A DNA stretch of 64,000 nucleotides from the NCBI RefSeq assembly GCF_036621135.1, contig NZ_JAZIBG010000036.1, positions 496,001 through 560,000 of the forward strand, read 5' to 3'. Every line of letters begins with the position of its first letter. Within the stretch, counting starts at the first letter, position 1. Under the pieces are notes generated by a model. The model ran no database searches. It was not told the DNA's origin and worked only from the letters and a program-made list of their open reading frames with translations. The translations under genes and the position numbers were made by a program. Source of the DNA: Aquincola agrisoli. Its GTDB lineage: Bacteria; Pseudomonadota; Gammaproteobacteria; Burkholderiales; Burkholderiaceae_C. Of this stretch, positions 28,283 through 37,136 are shown in pieces.

Positions 28283-29650
28283 TCAGTGCAAGCCCAGCAG
28301 CCGGGCCACATCGTTGGAAAGGGCGAGGGACATCAGCAGCAGCATGATGAAAGCGCCGCCGCGCTGCAGCCACTTGAGCCACAAATCGGACACGGGGCGC
28401 CCTGTCAAACCCTCGAAAAGATAATACATGAGGTGCCCGCCATCGAGCATCGGCAGCGGCAGGAGGTTCAGCACGCCCAGGCTCACGCTGACCAGCGCGA
28501 GGAAGGCGAGGTAGTCGGGCAGGCCGCGCTGGACCGACTGGCCTGCATAGTCGGCGATGGTCAGCGGACCCGACAGGTTCTTCAGCGACGCTTCGCCGAC
28601 GAGCATGCGCCCCATCATCTTCAGCGTGAGCGCCGACACTTCCCAGGTCCGGGAGGCACCGTTCACCAGGCCATCCAGCGGCCCGCGGCGAACCGTGACC
28701 ATCTCGGCAGGCAGGCCGACGAACGCGTCGATGCGTCCGACGGCGCTCTTGCCCTCGCCGGCCATGCGCGGCTGAACGGACAGTTCCAGCATCCGCCCGC
28801 CTCGATCGACGACCCAGGTGGACGCCGAGGAGACACCGTCGCGCACGCTCTCGCGGATGCGCTCCCGCAGGACCTGCGCATCGCCCACCGGCTGCCCGTC
28901 GACACGCAGCACCCGGTCGCCCGCCCGCAGCCCGGCGCGTTCGGCGGGGCCGCCGGCCTTGATCTCACCCATCACCGGCTCGCTGTAGGGAGCGCCGATC
29001 CCGATGCGCTGCATCAGGGCGGCATCGACTTCCTGCCCCGCCACCGCGTCCAGGTCGAGTGTCAGTGCGCGACCGCGATGGCCGGTGCCACCGCCGACCA
29101 TCAGGTGCAGGCGCTCGCCGCGAAGCGCGGCCTGCGTGACACGCCAGCGCAGGTCGGTGAGGGAGACGACGTCCTCCCAGGCATCCCCGTCGTCGGACAC
29201 GGCGGTGACCTCGTCACCCGCGCGCAGCCCCGCGCGCTCGGCCAGGCTGCCGGCGGCGGGCGTCGACAACACGGCCCTCGGTTCGTCGACGCCGATCCAC
29301 TGTGCCGCGGCATAGAGGAACACCGCCAGGATCAGGTTGGCCGCCGGCCCGGCGGCAACGATGGCAGCCCGCTTGGCCAGGGGCTGCCGGTTGAAAGCCT
29401 GGCTCGCCTGCGCCGGCGCCACCGGCCCCTCACGCTCGTCCAGCATCCGCACATAGCCGCCGAGCGGCAAGGCACTGAGGACGAACTCGGTGCTGTCGGG
29501 GGTGCGCTGGCGCCGCCACAGGACACGACCGAACCCGACCGAGAACCGCAGCACGTTCACCCCGCAGGCCCGCGCCACACGGTAGTGGCCGTACTCATGG
29601 ATGACGATCAGCACGCCCAGCGTGACGAGGAAGGCCAGGACGGTGATCAT
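28283..29650 (-). CDS. rseP: Site-2 protease RseP
   Basis: Membrane zinc metalloprotease of 455 residues that cleaves anti-sigma factor RseA in the envelope-stress response. The zinc motif HEYGH is at 18-22 in the first membrane helix. Two PDZ domains follow (about 120-290), and the third metal-ligand motif NLLPLPMLDGGHL lies near residue 390. ATG 29650 overlaps the dxr stop (ATGA). Confidence 0.95.
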   Translation of the reverse strand: MITVLAFLVTLGVLIVIHEYGHYRVARACGVNVLRFSVGFGRVLWRRQRTPDSTEFVLSALPLGGYVRMLDEREGPVAPAQASQAFNRQPLAKRAAIVAAGPAANLILAVFLYAAAQWIGVDEPRAVLSTPAAGSLAERAGLRAGDEVTAVSDDGDAWEDVVSLTDLRWRVTQAALRGERLHLMVGGGTGHRGRALTLDLDAVAGQEVDAALMQRIGIGAPYSEPVMGEIKAGGPAERAGLRAGDRVLRVDGQPVGDAQVLRERIRESVRDGVSSASTWVVDRGGRMLELSVQPRMAGEGKSAVGRIDAFVGLPAEMVTVRRGPLDGLVNGASRTWEVSALTLKMMGRMLVGEASLKNLSGPLTIADYAGQSVQRGLPDYLAFLALVSVSLGVLNLLPLPMLDGGHLMYYLFEGLTGRPVSDLWLKWLQRGGAFIMLLLMSLALSNDVARLLGLH

Positions 29651-30837
29651 CTGGCGCAGCCTTGCACCAGTTGCCGGGCGTGCGCCCGGGCGGCTTCGTC
29701 GAGCGCGAGCAGGTCGTCCAGCGACGGTTCCAGCGGCAGCGCCGGGTGCACGGCGGCGACCGTGGCCGCGTTGATCCGGTGGATGTCCAGGTAGCCGATG
29801 CGCTCTGCCAGGAAAGCGGCGACGGCCACTTCGTTGGCGGCGTTCAGCACCGCTGCGCCCCCCTCGGGGCCGCGCAGCGCATCCCAGGCGAGGAACAAGC
29901 CGGGGAAGCGCTCCCGCTCCGCGGGAACAAACGTCAGCGCCGACAACGACGTGAAGTCGAGCGACGCGGCGCCGGACACGATGCGCTCGGGGAAGGAAAG
30001 CCCATAGGCGATCGGGACGCGCATGTCTGGCGTGCCGAGCTGGGCCAGCACCGAGGCGTCGCGGCACACGACCATCGAATGGATGATGCTCTGGGGGTGG
30101 ATCACCACGCGCACCTGCTCCGGCGCCAGATCGAACAACCAGCGCGCCTCGATCACCTCGAGCGCCTTGTTCATCATCGTCGCCGAATCGACCGAGATCT
30201 TGCGGCCCATCACCCAGTTCGGATGCGCGCAGGCCTGGTCCGGCGTGATGCCGGCCAGCGTCGCCGGATCGCGGTCCCGGAACGGCCCGCCCGAGGCGGT
30301 GAGCACGATGTGATCGATGCGCTGGCCCCAGGTGCTGCGGTCTTCCGGCAGGCACTGGAAGATGGCCGAATGCTCGCTGTCGATCGGCAGCAGTGTCGCG
30401 CCGCCGTCGCGCACGGCCTTCATGAAGAGCGCACCGCCCACGACCAGTGCCTCCTTGTTGGCGAGCAGCAGGCGCTTGCCGGCGCGCGCTGCCGCCAAGC
30501 ACGGCGCCAGCCCCGCCGCGCCGACGATCGCGGCCATCACCGCATCGACGTCAGCGTGAGCCGCGAGCTCGCACAGCGCCTGCGGGCCCTGCAACACCTC
30601 GGTGGGCACGCCTTCGGCGCGCAGCTTCTCCCGCAGCGCCCGGGCGGCCTCCGCACCCGGCATGGCCGCGAACTTGGGACGCCACCGCGCACACTGCGCA
30701 GCGAGTTCGTCGACCTTGCCATGCGCGGTCAGCGCAAAGACTTCGAATCGGTCGGGATGGCGCGCCACCACGTCGAGCGTGCTCGTACCGACGGAGCCGG
30801 TCGAGCCTAGGATGGTCAGGCGTTGGCGCTGTGTCAT
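29647..30837 (-). CDS. dxr: 1-deoxy-D-xylulose 5-phosphate reductoisomerase
   Basis: First committed enzyme of the MEP isoprenoid pathway (DXP to MEP, NADPH). The protein has 396 residues with an N-terminal nucleotide motif LGSTGSVGTSTLDVV, metal-binding region LLPIDSEHSAIFQCL and PHPNWVMG-like AHPNWVMGRKISVDSATMMNK. ATG 30837 is the family start. It lies 10 bp after cdsA. Its products feed undecaprenyl synthesis by uppS two genes upstream. Confidence 0.97.
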   Translation of the reverse strand: MTQRQRLTILGSTGSVGTSTLDVVARHPDRFEVFALTAHGKVDELAAQCARWRPKFAAMPGAEAARALREKLRAEGVPTEVLQGPQALCELAAHADVDAVMAAIVGAAGLAPCLAAARAGKRLLLANKEALVVGGALFMKAVRDGGATLLPIDSEHSAIFQCLPEDRSTWGQRIDHIVLTASGGPFRDRDPATLAGITPDQACAHPNWVMGRKISVDSATMMNKALEVIEARWLFDLAPEQVRVVIHPQSIIHSMVVCRDASVLAQLGTPDMRVPIAYGLSFPERIVSGAASLDFTSLSALTFVPAERERFPGLFLAWDALRGPEGGAAVLNAANEVAVAAFLAERIGYLDIHRINAATVAAVHPALPLEPSLDDLLALDEAARAHARQLVQGCAR

Positions 30838-30847
30838 GAATGGAGGA

Positions 30848-31684
30848 TCAAACCGATGCGAAGGCCATGGCGATGGGCAGCACCGGCAGCAACGCATCGA
30901 TGCGGTCCAGCACGCCGCCGTGGCCGGGCAGCAGCTGGCTGCTGTCCTTGGCGCCGGCAGACCGCTTGACCAGGGATTCGAAAAGATCGCCGGTGACGCT
31001 CATCATGGCCAGCACCAGCAGCGCCACGACCGCGCCCGGCCAGCCCAGCCGCTCGGGCAGCAGGCTGTAGAGACTGGGGGAACCGACCGCCCAGTGGGTG
31101 TCGGCCAACGACCAACAGAGGGCCATCACCAGCACCCCCGCCATCCCGCTCCAGACGCCTTCCCAGCTCTTGCCCGGGCTGATCGTCGGCGCGAGCTTGC
31201 GACGACCGAAGGTGCGCCCGCCGAAGTAGGCGGCAATGTCGGCCATCCACACCAGGCAGAACACCGACAGCAGGAAATTCAGGCCCAGCGACCGGGCTTG
31301 CACCATCGCCAGCCATGCGAAGCACAGCATGGCCAGGCCGAGCAGCCACCGCGCCACGACGGGAACGCGGGGCCAGCCTGCGGGCCCGGCACGCAGCGCC
31401 AACGCGCCGCCGACGATCCAGAGTGCCGCGGCGATCCACCATGCCCCCCCAGGAAAGGCCAGCCACCATCCCATGGCGAGGACCACGCCGCACAGTACGG
31501 CGACGGCCAGGCCCAGCATGACGGCGCCCGCGGCGCCGCTGGCGTTGAGACGCCCCCATTCCCAACCGGCCGCCCCCACCATCACCAGCGTGAACAGCGC
31601 GAACGGCCATGGGTTGGGTGCAAACACCGCTGGCAGCAGCACGGCCAGCAGGACGATCGCAGTGATGACGCGCTGCTTGAGCAT
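30848..31684 (-). CDS. cdsA: Phosphatidate cytidylyltransferase
   Basis: Makes CDP-diacylglycerol from phosphatidic acid and CTP. The protein has 278 residues and about eight membrane segments. The family signature is near the C-terminus: VTGDLFESLVKRSAGAKDSS followed by GHGGVLDRIDALL. ATG 31684 (MLKQRVITAIVLLAVLLPAV) follows uppS by 12 bp. Confidence 0.96.
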   Translation of the reverse strand: MLKQRVITAIVLLAVLLPAVFAPNPWPFALFTLVMVGAAGWEWGRLNASGAAGAVMLGLAVAVLCGVVLAMGWWLAFPGGAWWIAAALWIVGGALALRAGPAGWPRVPVVARWLLGLAMLCFAWLAMVQARSLGLNFLLSVFCLVWMADIAAYFGGRTFGRRKLAPTISPGKSWEGVWSGMAGVLVMALCWSLADTHWAVGSPSLYSLLPERLGWPGAVVALLVLAMMSVTGDLFESLVKRSAGAKDSSQLLPGHGGVLDRIDALLPVLPIAMAFASV

Positions 31685-31696
31685 GGCGCGTGGCGC

Positions 31697-32425
31697 TCAG
31701 TGGCCCGCGGCGAGCGTTTCGGCCGGCGCGGTCTTGACACCACCGAAGCGGCGATCCCGCTCGGCAAAGGCGGCGATGGCGGCATCGAGCTCGGCCTCGC
31801 CGAAGTCGGGCCACAGGCAATCGGAGAAGTGGAACTCCGAATACGCCACCTGCCACAGCAGGAAGTTGCTGATGCGCACCTCGCCGCCGGTACGGATGAA
31901 CAGATCCGGGTCGGGCGCGAAGCCCATGGTCATGTAGCGGCCGAGGCGCTGTTCGTCGAGTTGGTCCGCCGGCACGCCGTCGCTGATCGCCCGTTGGCAA
32001 GCCTGGACGATGTCCCACCGGCCACCGTAGTTGAATGCGACGATCAACGTGATGCGCTTGTTGTCTGCCGTGGTCGCTTCCACCTGCTCCCAGGCCTGAC
32101 GCACCTTGTCGGACACCGCCGAGCGATCCCCGACGATGCGGATGCGCACCCCTTCACCGGCGAGCTTGCGCAGGTACTTGGAGACGGCGACGAGCACCAG
32201 CCCCATCAAGCCCGAAACCTCCTCGGTCGGACGTTTCCAGTTCTCCGTGGAAAACGCAAACACCGTGAGGTACTCGACGCCGCGATCGGCGCAGGCCTGC
32301 ACCGTGCGCACGAGCGCATCGACACCCTGCTTGTGGCCGAAGAAGCGCGGCATGAAGCGCTTCTTGGCCCAGCGGCCGTTGCCATCCATCACGATGGCGA
32401 CATGGCGCGGAACGTTGCTGGTCAC
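31697..32425 (-). CDS. uppS: Undecaprenyl diphosphate synthase (isoprenyl transferase)
   Basis: Cis-prenyltransferase of 242 residues making the lipid carrier for peptidoglycan and O-antigen. The catalytic D14 is in IVMDGNGRWAKKR; FAFSTENWKRP, FNYGGRWDIVQA and DLFIRTGGEVRISNFLLWQ follow. The start is GTG 32425, two bases after the frr stop; no ATG fits upstream of the catalytic motif. Confidence 0.97.
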   Translation of the reverse strand: MTSNVPRHVAIVMDGNGRWAKKRFMPRFFGHKQGVDALVRTVQACADRGVEYLTVFAFSTENWKRPTEEVSGLMGLVLVAVSKYLRKLAGEGVRIRIVGDRSAVSDKVRQAWEQVEATTADNKRITLIVAFNYGGRWDIVQACQRAISDGVPADQLDEQRLGRYMTMGFAPDPDLFIRTGGEVRISNFLLWQVAYSEFHFSDCLWPDFGEAELDAAIAAFAERDRRFGGVKTAPAETLAAGH

Positions 32426-32427
32426 GC

Positions 32428-32988
32428 TCAGACCGCCAGGATCTCGGCTTCCTTGGCCTGCGTCAGGCGATCGATCTCGGCGATCGTGCGGTCGGTGAGC
32501 TTCTGCACCTCGTCCTGCGCACGGCGCTCGTCGTCCTCGCTGATGGCCTTGTCCTTCAGCAGCCGCTTGAGCTGCTCGTTGCCGTCGCGGCGCAGGTTGC
32601 GCACGGCGACCTTCGCGTCCTCGCTGGCATGGCGCACGACCTTCGTGAGGTCCTTGCGTCGCTCTTCGGTCAGGGCGGGCATCGGCACGCGCAGCAGGTC
32701 GCCCTGCGACGACGGGTTCAGGCCGAGGTCGCTCTCGCGGATCGCCTTCTCGATCTTCGGTCCCATGCCCTTTTCCCAGGGCTGCACGCTGATCGTGCGC
32801 GCATCGATGAGGGCGACGTTCGCCACCTGGCTGATGGGCACCATCGAGCCGTAGTAGTCGACGTGCACCTGGTCGAGCAGCCCGGGATGGGCGCGGCCCG
32901 TGCGGATCTTCTGCAATTCGCTCTTGTAGGACTCGACGGACTTGGCCATCTTGCCTTCGGCGGTCTTCTTGATGTCTGCAACTGTCAT
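32428..32988 (-). CDS. frr: Ribosome recycling factor
   Basis: Splits post-termination ribosomes together with EF-G. The 186 residues begin MTVADIKKTAEGKMAKSVES and contain the expected KIRTGRAHPGLLD and RVPMPALTEERRKDL. The spacing to pyrH is 9 bp. It continues the conserved pyrH-frr-uppS-cdsA order. Confidence 0.98.
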   Translation of the reverse strand: MTVADIKKTAEGKMAKSVESYKSELQKIRTGRAHPGLLDQVHVDYYGSMVPISQVANVALIDARTISVQPWEKGMGPKIEKAIRESDLGLNPSSQGDLLRVPMPALTEERRKDLTKVVRHASEDAKVAVRNLRRDGNEQLKRLLKDKAISEDDERRAQDEVQKLTDRTIAEIDRLTQAKEAEILAV

Positions 32989-32997
32989 GACGGTTCC

Positions 32998-33708
32998 TCA
33001 GACGTGCACCAGCGTGCCCTCGTCCTCGCCGAGCACCACACGCTTGAGCGCACCACTCTTGAAAATCGAAAACACCTTGATCGGCAGCTTCTGGTCGCGG
33101 CACAACGCAAATGCCGTGGCGTCCATCACCTGCAGATTCTTGATGATCGCTTCGTCGAAGGTGATGTTGGTGTAACGGGTCGCCGAGGGATCCTTCTTGG
33201 GATCGGCGGTATACACCCCATCGACCTTGGTCGCTTTCAACACGACTTCGGCCCCGATCTCTGCGCCACGCAAGGCTGCCGCGGTGTCGGTCGTGAAGAA
33301 GGGGTTGCCGGTGCCGGCGGCGAAGACGACGACCTTGCCCTCTTCGAGGTACTGCAGCGCTTTGGGCCGCACGTAGGGCTCGACCACCTGCTCGATGGCG
33401 ATCGCCGACATCACGCGGGCGGTCATGCCCTCCTGGCGCATGGTGTCGGCCAGCGCCAGCGAGTTCATCACCGTGGCCAGCATCCCCATGTAGTCTGCCG
33501 TGGCACGGTCCATGCCGACGGAACCGCCAGCGACGCCACGGAAGATATTGCCGCCGCCGATCACCACTGCCACTTCGCAGCCGAGTTGGGTGACCTCATG
33601 CACTTCGCGCACCATCCGCACCATGGTGGCGCGGTTGATGCCGAACGAATCGTCACCCATCAGGGCCTCGCCGGAGAGTTTGATCAGGATGCGTTTGTAC
33701 GCCGGCAT
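32998..33708 (-). CDS. pyrH: UMP kinase
   Basis: Bacterial UMP kinase of 236 residues, amino-acid-kinase fold. It starts MPAYKRILIKLSGEALMGDDSFGI and has VVIGGGNIFRG, VFAAGTGNPFFTTDTAAALR and KATKVDGVYTADPKKDP. It heads the run after a hairpin that follows tsf. No clear promoter is visible in the 79-bp gap. Confidence 0.98.
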   Translation of the reverse strand: MPAYKRILIKLSGEALMGDDSFGINRATMVRMVREVHEVTQLGCEVAVVIGGGNIFRGVAGGSVGMDRATADYMGMLATVMNSLALADTMRQEGMTARVMSAIAIEQVVEPYVRPKALQYLEEGKVVVFAAGTGNPFFTTDTAAALRGAEIGAEVVLKATKVDGVYTADPKKDPSATRYTNITFDEAIIKNLQVMDATAFALCRDQKLPIKVFSIFKSGALKRVVLGEDEGTLVHV

Positions 33709-33750
33709 GCAGCTCCCCCGTGGGCGATATGGATCAGGTTTTCTAGTTTA

Positions 33751-33772
33751 CGGGGCCGCACACGCGGCCCCG
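33751..33772 (-). terminator. Hairpin terminator after tsf
   Basis: CGGGGCCGC (33751-33759), a 4-base loop and GCGGCCCCG (33764-33772) form a perfect 9-bp stem between tsf and pyrH. The minus-strand sequence after it (TAAACTAGAAAA) is AT-rich but has a poor T run, so termination may be partial. Confidence 0.5.
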
Positions 33773-33787
33773 GGGCTTTGCAGATCG

Positions 33788-34678
33788 TTACTGGCCCTTG
33801 GCCGCAGCGACCTGGGCCGCCACTTCGGCCGCGAAGTCGTCCTGCTTCTTCTCGATGCCCTCGCCCACCACGTAGAGCGTGAAGCTCTTGACCGTCGTGT
33901 TGGCGGCCTTCAGCATCGCAGCGACGGTCTGCTTGTCGTTCTTGACGAAGGTCTGGTCGAGCAGCGAAACCTCCTTCAGGAACTTCGCCACCGAGCCTTC
34001 GACCATCTTCGCGACGATCTCGGCCGGCTTGCCCGACTCGGCTGCCTTCTCGGCCGCGATCTTGCGCTCCTTCTCGACCAGTTCGGCCGAGACCTCGGAA
34101 GACGACAGTGCCGCCGGCTTCATCGCCGCGACGTGCATCGCCACGTCCTTGGCTGCCACGTCGTCGCCTTCGAACTCAACGACCACGCCGATGCGCGTGC
34201 CGTGCAGGTAGCTCGCGAGCTTGCCGCCGCCCGCATAGCGCTTGAAGCGGCGGATCGACATGTTCTCGCCGATCTTGCCGATCAGGCCCTTGCGCACGTC
34301 TTCCAGCGTAGGCCCGAAGGTGTCCTGCTCGTAGGGCAGCGCAGAAAGCGCCTCGACGTCCGCCGGGTTGTGCTCGGCGACGAGCTTGGCAGCCGCTGCG
34401 GCGAACTGCAGGAACGAGTCATTCTTGGAGACGAAGTCGGTCTCGCAGTTGATCTCGATGAGCGCCCCGGTCGAGCCTTCGACGGCAGCGGCGACAACGC
34501 CTTCGGCCGTCACGCGCGACGCAGCCTTGCCTGCCTTGTTGCCGAGCTTGACACGCAGGATCTCTTCGGCGCGCACGAGGTCGCCTTCGGCCTCGGTCAG
34601 CGCCTTCTTGCATTCCATCATCGGTGCATCGGTCTTGGCGCGCAGCTCGGCGACCATGCTTGCGGTGATTGCGGGCAT
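33788..34678 (-). CDS. tsf: Elongation factor Ts
   Basis: Guanine-nucleotide exchange factor for EF-Tu. The protein has 296 residues: N-terminal UBA-like part (ITASMVAELRAKTDAPMMECKKALTEA), the core with the family motif EINCETDFVSKND, and the dimerisation region. It follows rpsB after a 67-bp gap containing a hairpin. Confidence 0.98.
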   Translation of the reverse strand: MPAITASMVAELRAKTDAPMMECKKALTEAEGDLVRAEEILRVKLGNKAGKAASRVTAEGVVAAAVEGSTGALIEINCETDFVSKNDSFLQFAAAAAKLVAEHNPADVEALSALPYEQDTFGPTLEDVRKGLIGKIGENMSIRRFKRYAGGGKLASYLHGTRIGVVVEFEGDDVAAKDVAMHVAAMKPAALSSSEVSAELVEKERKIAAEKAAESGKPAEIVAKMVEGSVAKFLKEVSLLDQTFVKNDKQTVAAMLKAANTTVKSFTLYVVGEGIEKKQDDFAAEVAAQVAAAKGQ

Positions 34679-34698
34679 CAGTAATTCTCCGTTGAGTG

Positions 34699-34722
34699 AA
34701 AAAGGGCCTCAGCGGCCCCTTT
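34699..34722 (-). terminator. Attenuator-like hairpin between rpsB and tsf
   Basis: On the minus strand AAAGGGGCC, a 5-base loop, and GGCCCTTTT form a 9-bp stem with one G-T pair, and T residues continue to 34699. It should reduce read-through from rpsB into tsf; an intercistronic hairpin here is known in E. coli. Confidence 0.55.
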
Positions 34723-34745
34723 CAGTGAAAGTCGTCGACCCGGGG

Positions 34746-35492
34746 TCAGGCGTCTTCGCTGACCTCGACAAACTCGTCGTCGCCAGCGGACACGGCCGTC
34801 ACGAGCTCATTGGTGGCGTTGGCCTTGCCTTCGAGCACGGCATCGGCCACGGCGCGGGCGTACAGCGCCACGGCCTTGGCAGAGTCGTCGTTGCCGGGGA
34901 TCACGTAGTCGATGCCCACCGGCGAGTGGTTGGTGTCGACCACGCCGATGATGGGAATGCCGAGCTTCTTCGCTTCCGCGATGGCGATCTTGTGGTAGCC
35001 GACGTCGATGACGAACATCGCATCGGGCAGCGCCGTCAGGTCACCGATACCACCGATGTCCTTGTCGAGCTTGGCGATCTCGCGCTGGAACATCAGCGCT
35101 TCCTTCTTGATGGCGGGCTGCGTGCCAGCCTCCACCTGCGCCTGCATGTCCTTCAGCTTCTTGAGCGAGCCCTTGACCGTCTTGAAGTTGGTGAGCATGC
35201 CGCCGAGCCAGCGCTGGTCGACGTAAGGCATGCCTGCGCGCTGCGCCTCCTGGGCAATCACTTCACGCGCCTGGCGCTTGGTGCCGATCATCAGGATCGT
35301 GCCGCGCTTGGCTGCGAGCTGACGAACGAACTTCATCGCATCCTCGAACAGCGGCTGCGTCTTCTCGAGGTTGATGATGTGGATCTTGTTGCGATGGCCG
35401 TAGATGTACGGGGCCATCTTGGGGTTCCAGAAGCGCGTTTGGTGGCCGAAATGGACACCGGCTTCCAGCATTTCACGCATCGTGACAGACAT
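34746..35492 (-). CDS. rpsB: 30S ribosomal protein S2
   Basis: Small-subunit protein of 248 residues, MSVTMREMLEAGVHFGHQTR at the start, with NPKMAPYIYGHRNKIHIIN and WLGGMLTNFKTV. ATG 35492 is the family start; the frame is open 23 codons further upstream without similarity. It is first in the rpsB-tsf unit with a long leader. Confidence 0.98.
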   Translation of the reverse strand: MSVTMREMLEAGVHFGHQTRFWNPKMAPYIYGHRNKIHIINLEKTQPLFEDAMKFVRQLAAKRGTILMIGTKRQAREVIAQEAQRAGMPYVDQRWLGGMLTNFKTVKGSLKKLKDMQAQVEAGTQPAIKKEALMFQREIAKLDKDIGGIGDLTALPDAMFVIDVGYHKIAIAEAKKLGIPIIGVVDTNHSPVGIDYVIPGNDDSAKAVALYARAVADAVLEGKANATNELVTAVSAGDDEFVEVSEDA

Positions 35493-35833
35493 GGATACTC
35501 CGAAGGTTGGGTCTAGAATCCGGCGTGAATCACAGCAGGCAAACGGGTATTTCTCCCGCAAGGTCTGGCAGGATCACCCACCAGCACACCCTGTTGCGAC
35601 ACCTTTCAGCAGCCGGGTTCGCGATTGGTCTACCCCACACGGCAACTACCGACGTGGCAGTGCGCGGGTAAACCCAAAGATTCTAGCACGAGCCTCGATG
35701 CCCCTCCTCTTTTCCGCGACCGGCAAGCAGCCGGTCGTCCGCTCCAGCATGTCCGACAGGGCTCCAGTCCAGATGCATCCTCCCCGCCGCCCCACCGCCA
35801 TGGCCACCCGGCGCCGCGGCAGGAGGGACTGAC
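35493..35833. other. 341-bp gap between divergent rpsB and dadA
   Basis: The only gene-free stretch over 300 bp. The left half is the presumed rpsB leader (35493-35675). The right half leads to dadA and holds only its strong AGGAGG ribosome site at 35821-35826. Open frames here have no recognisable similarity. I see no RNA gene. Confidence 0.6.
35680..35688 (-). promoter_or_regulatory. rpsB: Extended -10 promoter of rpsB-tsf
   Basis: On the minus strand TGC TAGAAT (35688-35680) is a good extended -10; the -35 region shows no TTGACA-like hexamer. The start site would be near 35673, giving a leader of about 180 nt, in keeping with S2 feedback on its own leader in other proteobacteria. Confidence 0.45.
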
Positions 35834-37123
35834 ATGCGCATCGCCGTGATCGGCGCCGGCATCATCGGCGTGACGACCGCCTACGAATTGGCTGCAGACG
35901 GCCATCAGGTCACCGTCTTCGAGCGATGCGGCACCGTTGCAGAGGAGACCAGCTTCGCCAACGCAGGCGTCCTCGCGCCAGGCTATGTCACGCCCTGGGC
36001 CGCACCAGGCATGCCGGGCAAAGTGCTGCGCCACCTCCTGAGCGCGCACGCACCCGTGCGCTTTGGCGGCGCCCCCGATGCAGCGATGCTGACCTGGCTG
36101 TGGCGGTGGTGGCGCGCCTGCACCCCAGAGACGTACCAGCGCAACCGCTCAGCCATGCATGCGCTCGCGCGATACAGCCGCGCGCGCCTCGATGCCATCC
36201 AGCAGTCGCTGCGGATCGAGTATGAACAGGCACGGGGGCTGCTCGTGCTGCTGCGCACGGAGCGCGATGTCGCCCTCTCGCGCGCAGGCTTGAAGCTGCT
36301 GGCGGAGCTGGGCGTCGATTTCCACCTCGTCGACGCGGCCCGATGCCGTGAGATCGAACCCGGCCTGGACGCGGGCACGCCATTGCACGCGGGTGTGCAT
36401 CTGGCTGGCGACGGCGTCGGCAACTGCCGGCAGTTCGCGATGCTGCTGCGCGCAGAAGCCCAGCGGCTGGGGGTCCGGTTCCGCTTTCATCACACGGTCT
36501 GTGCGATCCAGGCCGGCGCGCCGGTGTCGGTGCAGACCGTCGAACGCACCGACGCCAACCAACCCGGTGTGGAACACAACGACTCGTTCGACGCCCTGGT
36601 GATGTGCGCCGCGTTGGGCTCGCTGCCTTTGCTCGGGCGGCTGGGCATGAGGCTGCCGCTGCAGCCTGTCTACGGCTACTCACTGACGGCCCCCCTGCGC
36701 ATCATCGAGGGTCACCCGGATTTCGGTCCGCGTGCCGCCCTGATGGACGAGAAGTACAAGGTCGCGATCTCTCGTCTCGGGCAACGTGTGCGGGTGGCCG
36801 GCAGCGCGGAACTGGGCGGACGTGCCGACACCTGGTCCAAAGGCCCGCTCGACACGCTCTACAAGGTGCTGCACGACTGGTTTCCGGGCGCTACGCACCT
36901 CGCCCAGGCGCAACGCTGGAAAGGTGCGCGGCCGATGCTGCCCGATGGCCCGCCGGTGCTCGGCGCCAGCGGGCATCCGGGCGTCTGGATCAACCTAGGC
37001 CACGGTTCCAGCGGCTGGGCGTTGTCCTGCGGTTCGGCCAGGGTCCTCGCCGACCAGATCGCCGGACGCACGCCCGAGATCGACACCGAGCGACTGTCCG
37101 CCTCGCGCCTGCACACGCACTGA
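35834..37123 (+). CDS. dadA: D-amino acid dehydrogenase-like FAD oxidoreductase
   Basis: Flavoprotein of 429 residues that oxidises D-amino acids (notably D-alanine) to 2-oxo acids and passes electrons to the respiratory chain. The FAD motif AVIGAGIIGVTTAYELA opens the protein, SFANAGVLAPGYVTPWAAPG is close to DadA, and the C-terminal WINLGHGSSGWALSCGS closes the flavin site. The ribosome site AGGAGG is strong. nnr follows after 13 bp. The exact substrate is inferred. Confidence 0.85.
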   Translation: MRIAVIGAGIIGVTTAYELAADGHQVTVFERCGTVAEETSFANAGVLAPGYVTPWAAPGMPGKVLRHLLSAHAPVRFGGAPDAAMLTWLWRWWRACTPETYQRNRSAMHALARYSRARLDAIQQSLRIEYEQARGLLVLLRTERDVALSRAGLKLLAELGVDFHLVDAARCREIEPGLDAGTPLHAGVHLAGDGVGNCRQFAMLLRAEAQRLGVRFRFHHTVCAIQAGAPVSVQTVERTDANQPGVEHNDSFDALVMCAALGSLPLLGRLGMRLPLQPVYGYSLTAPLRIIEGHPDFGPRAALMDEKYKVAISRLGQRVRVAGSAELGGRADTWSKGPLDTLYKVLHDWFPGATHLAQAQRWKGARPMLPDGPPVLGASGHPGVWINLGHGSSGWALSCGSARVLADQIAGRTPEIDTERLSASRLHTH

Positions 37124-37136
37124 CTGCTGCCTCGCC

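Noticed and set aside
35404..35832. 142-codon plus-strand frame before dadA
   Set aside because: It overlaps the start of rpsB and the intergenic gap, with no similarity and no ribosome site.
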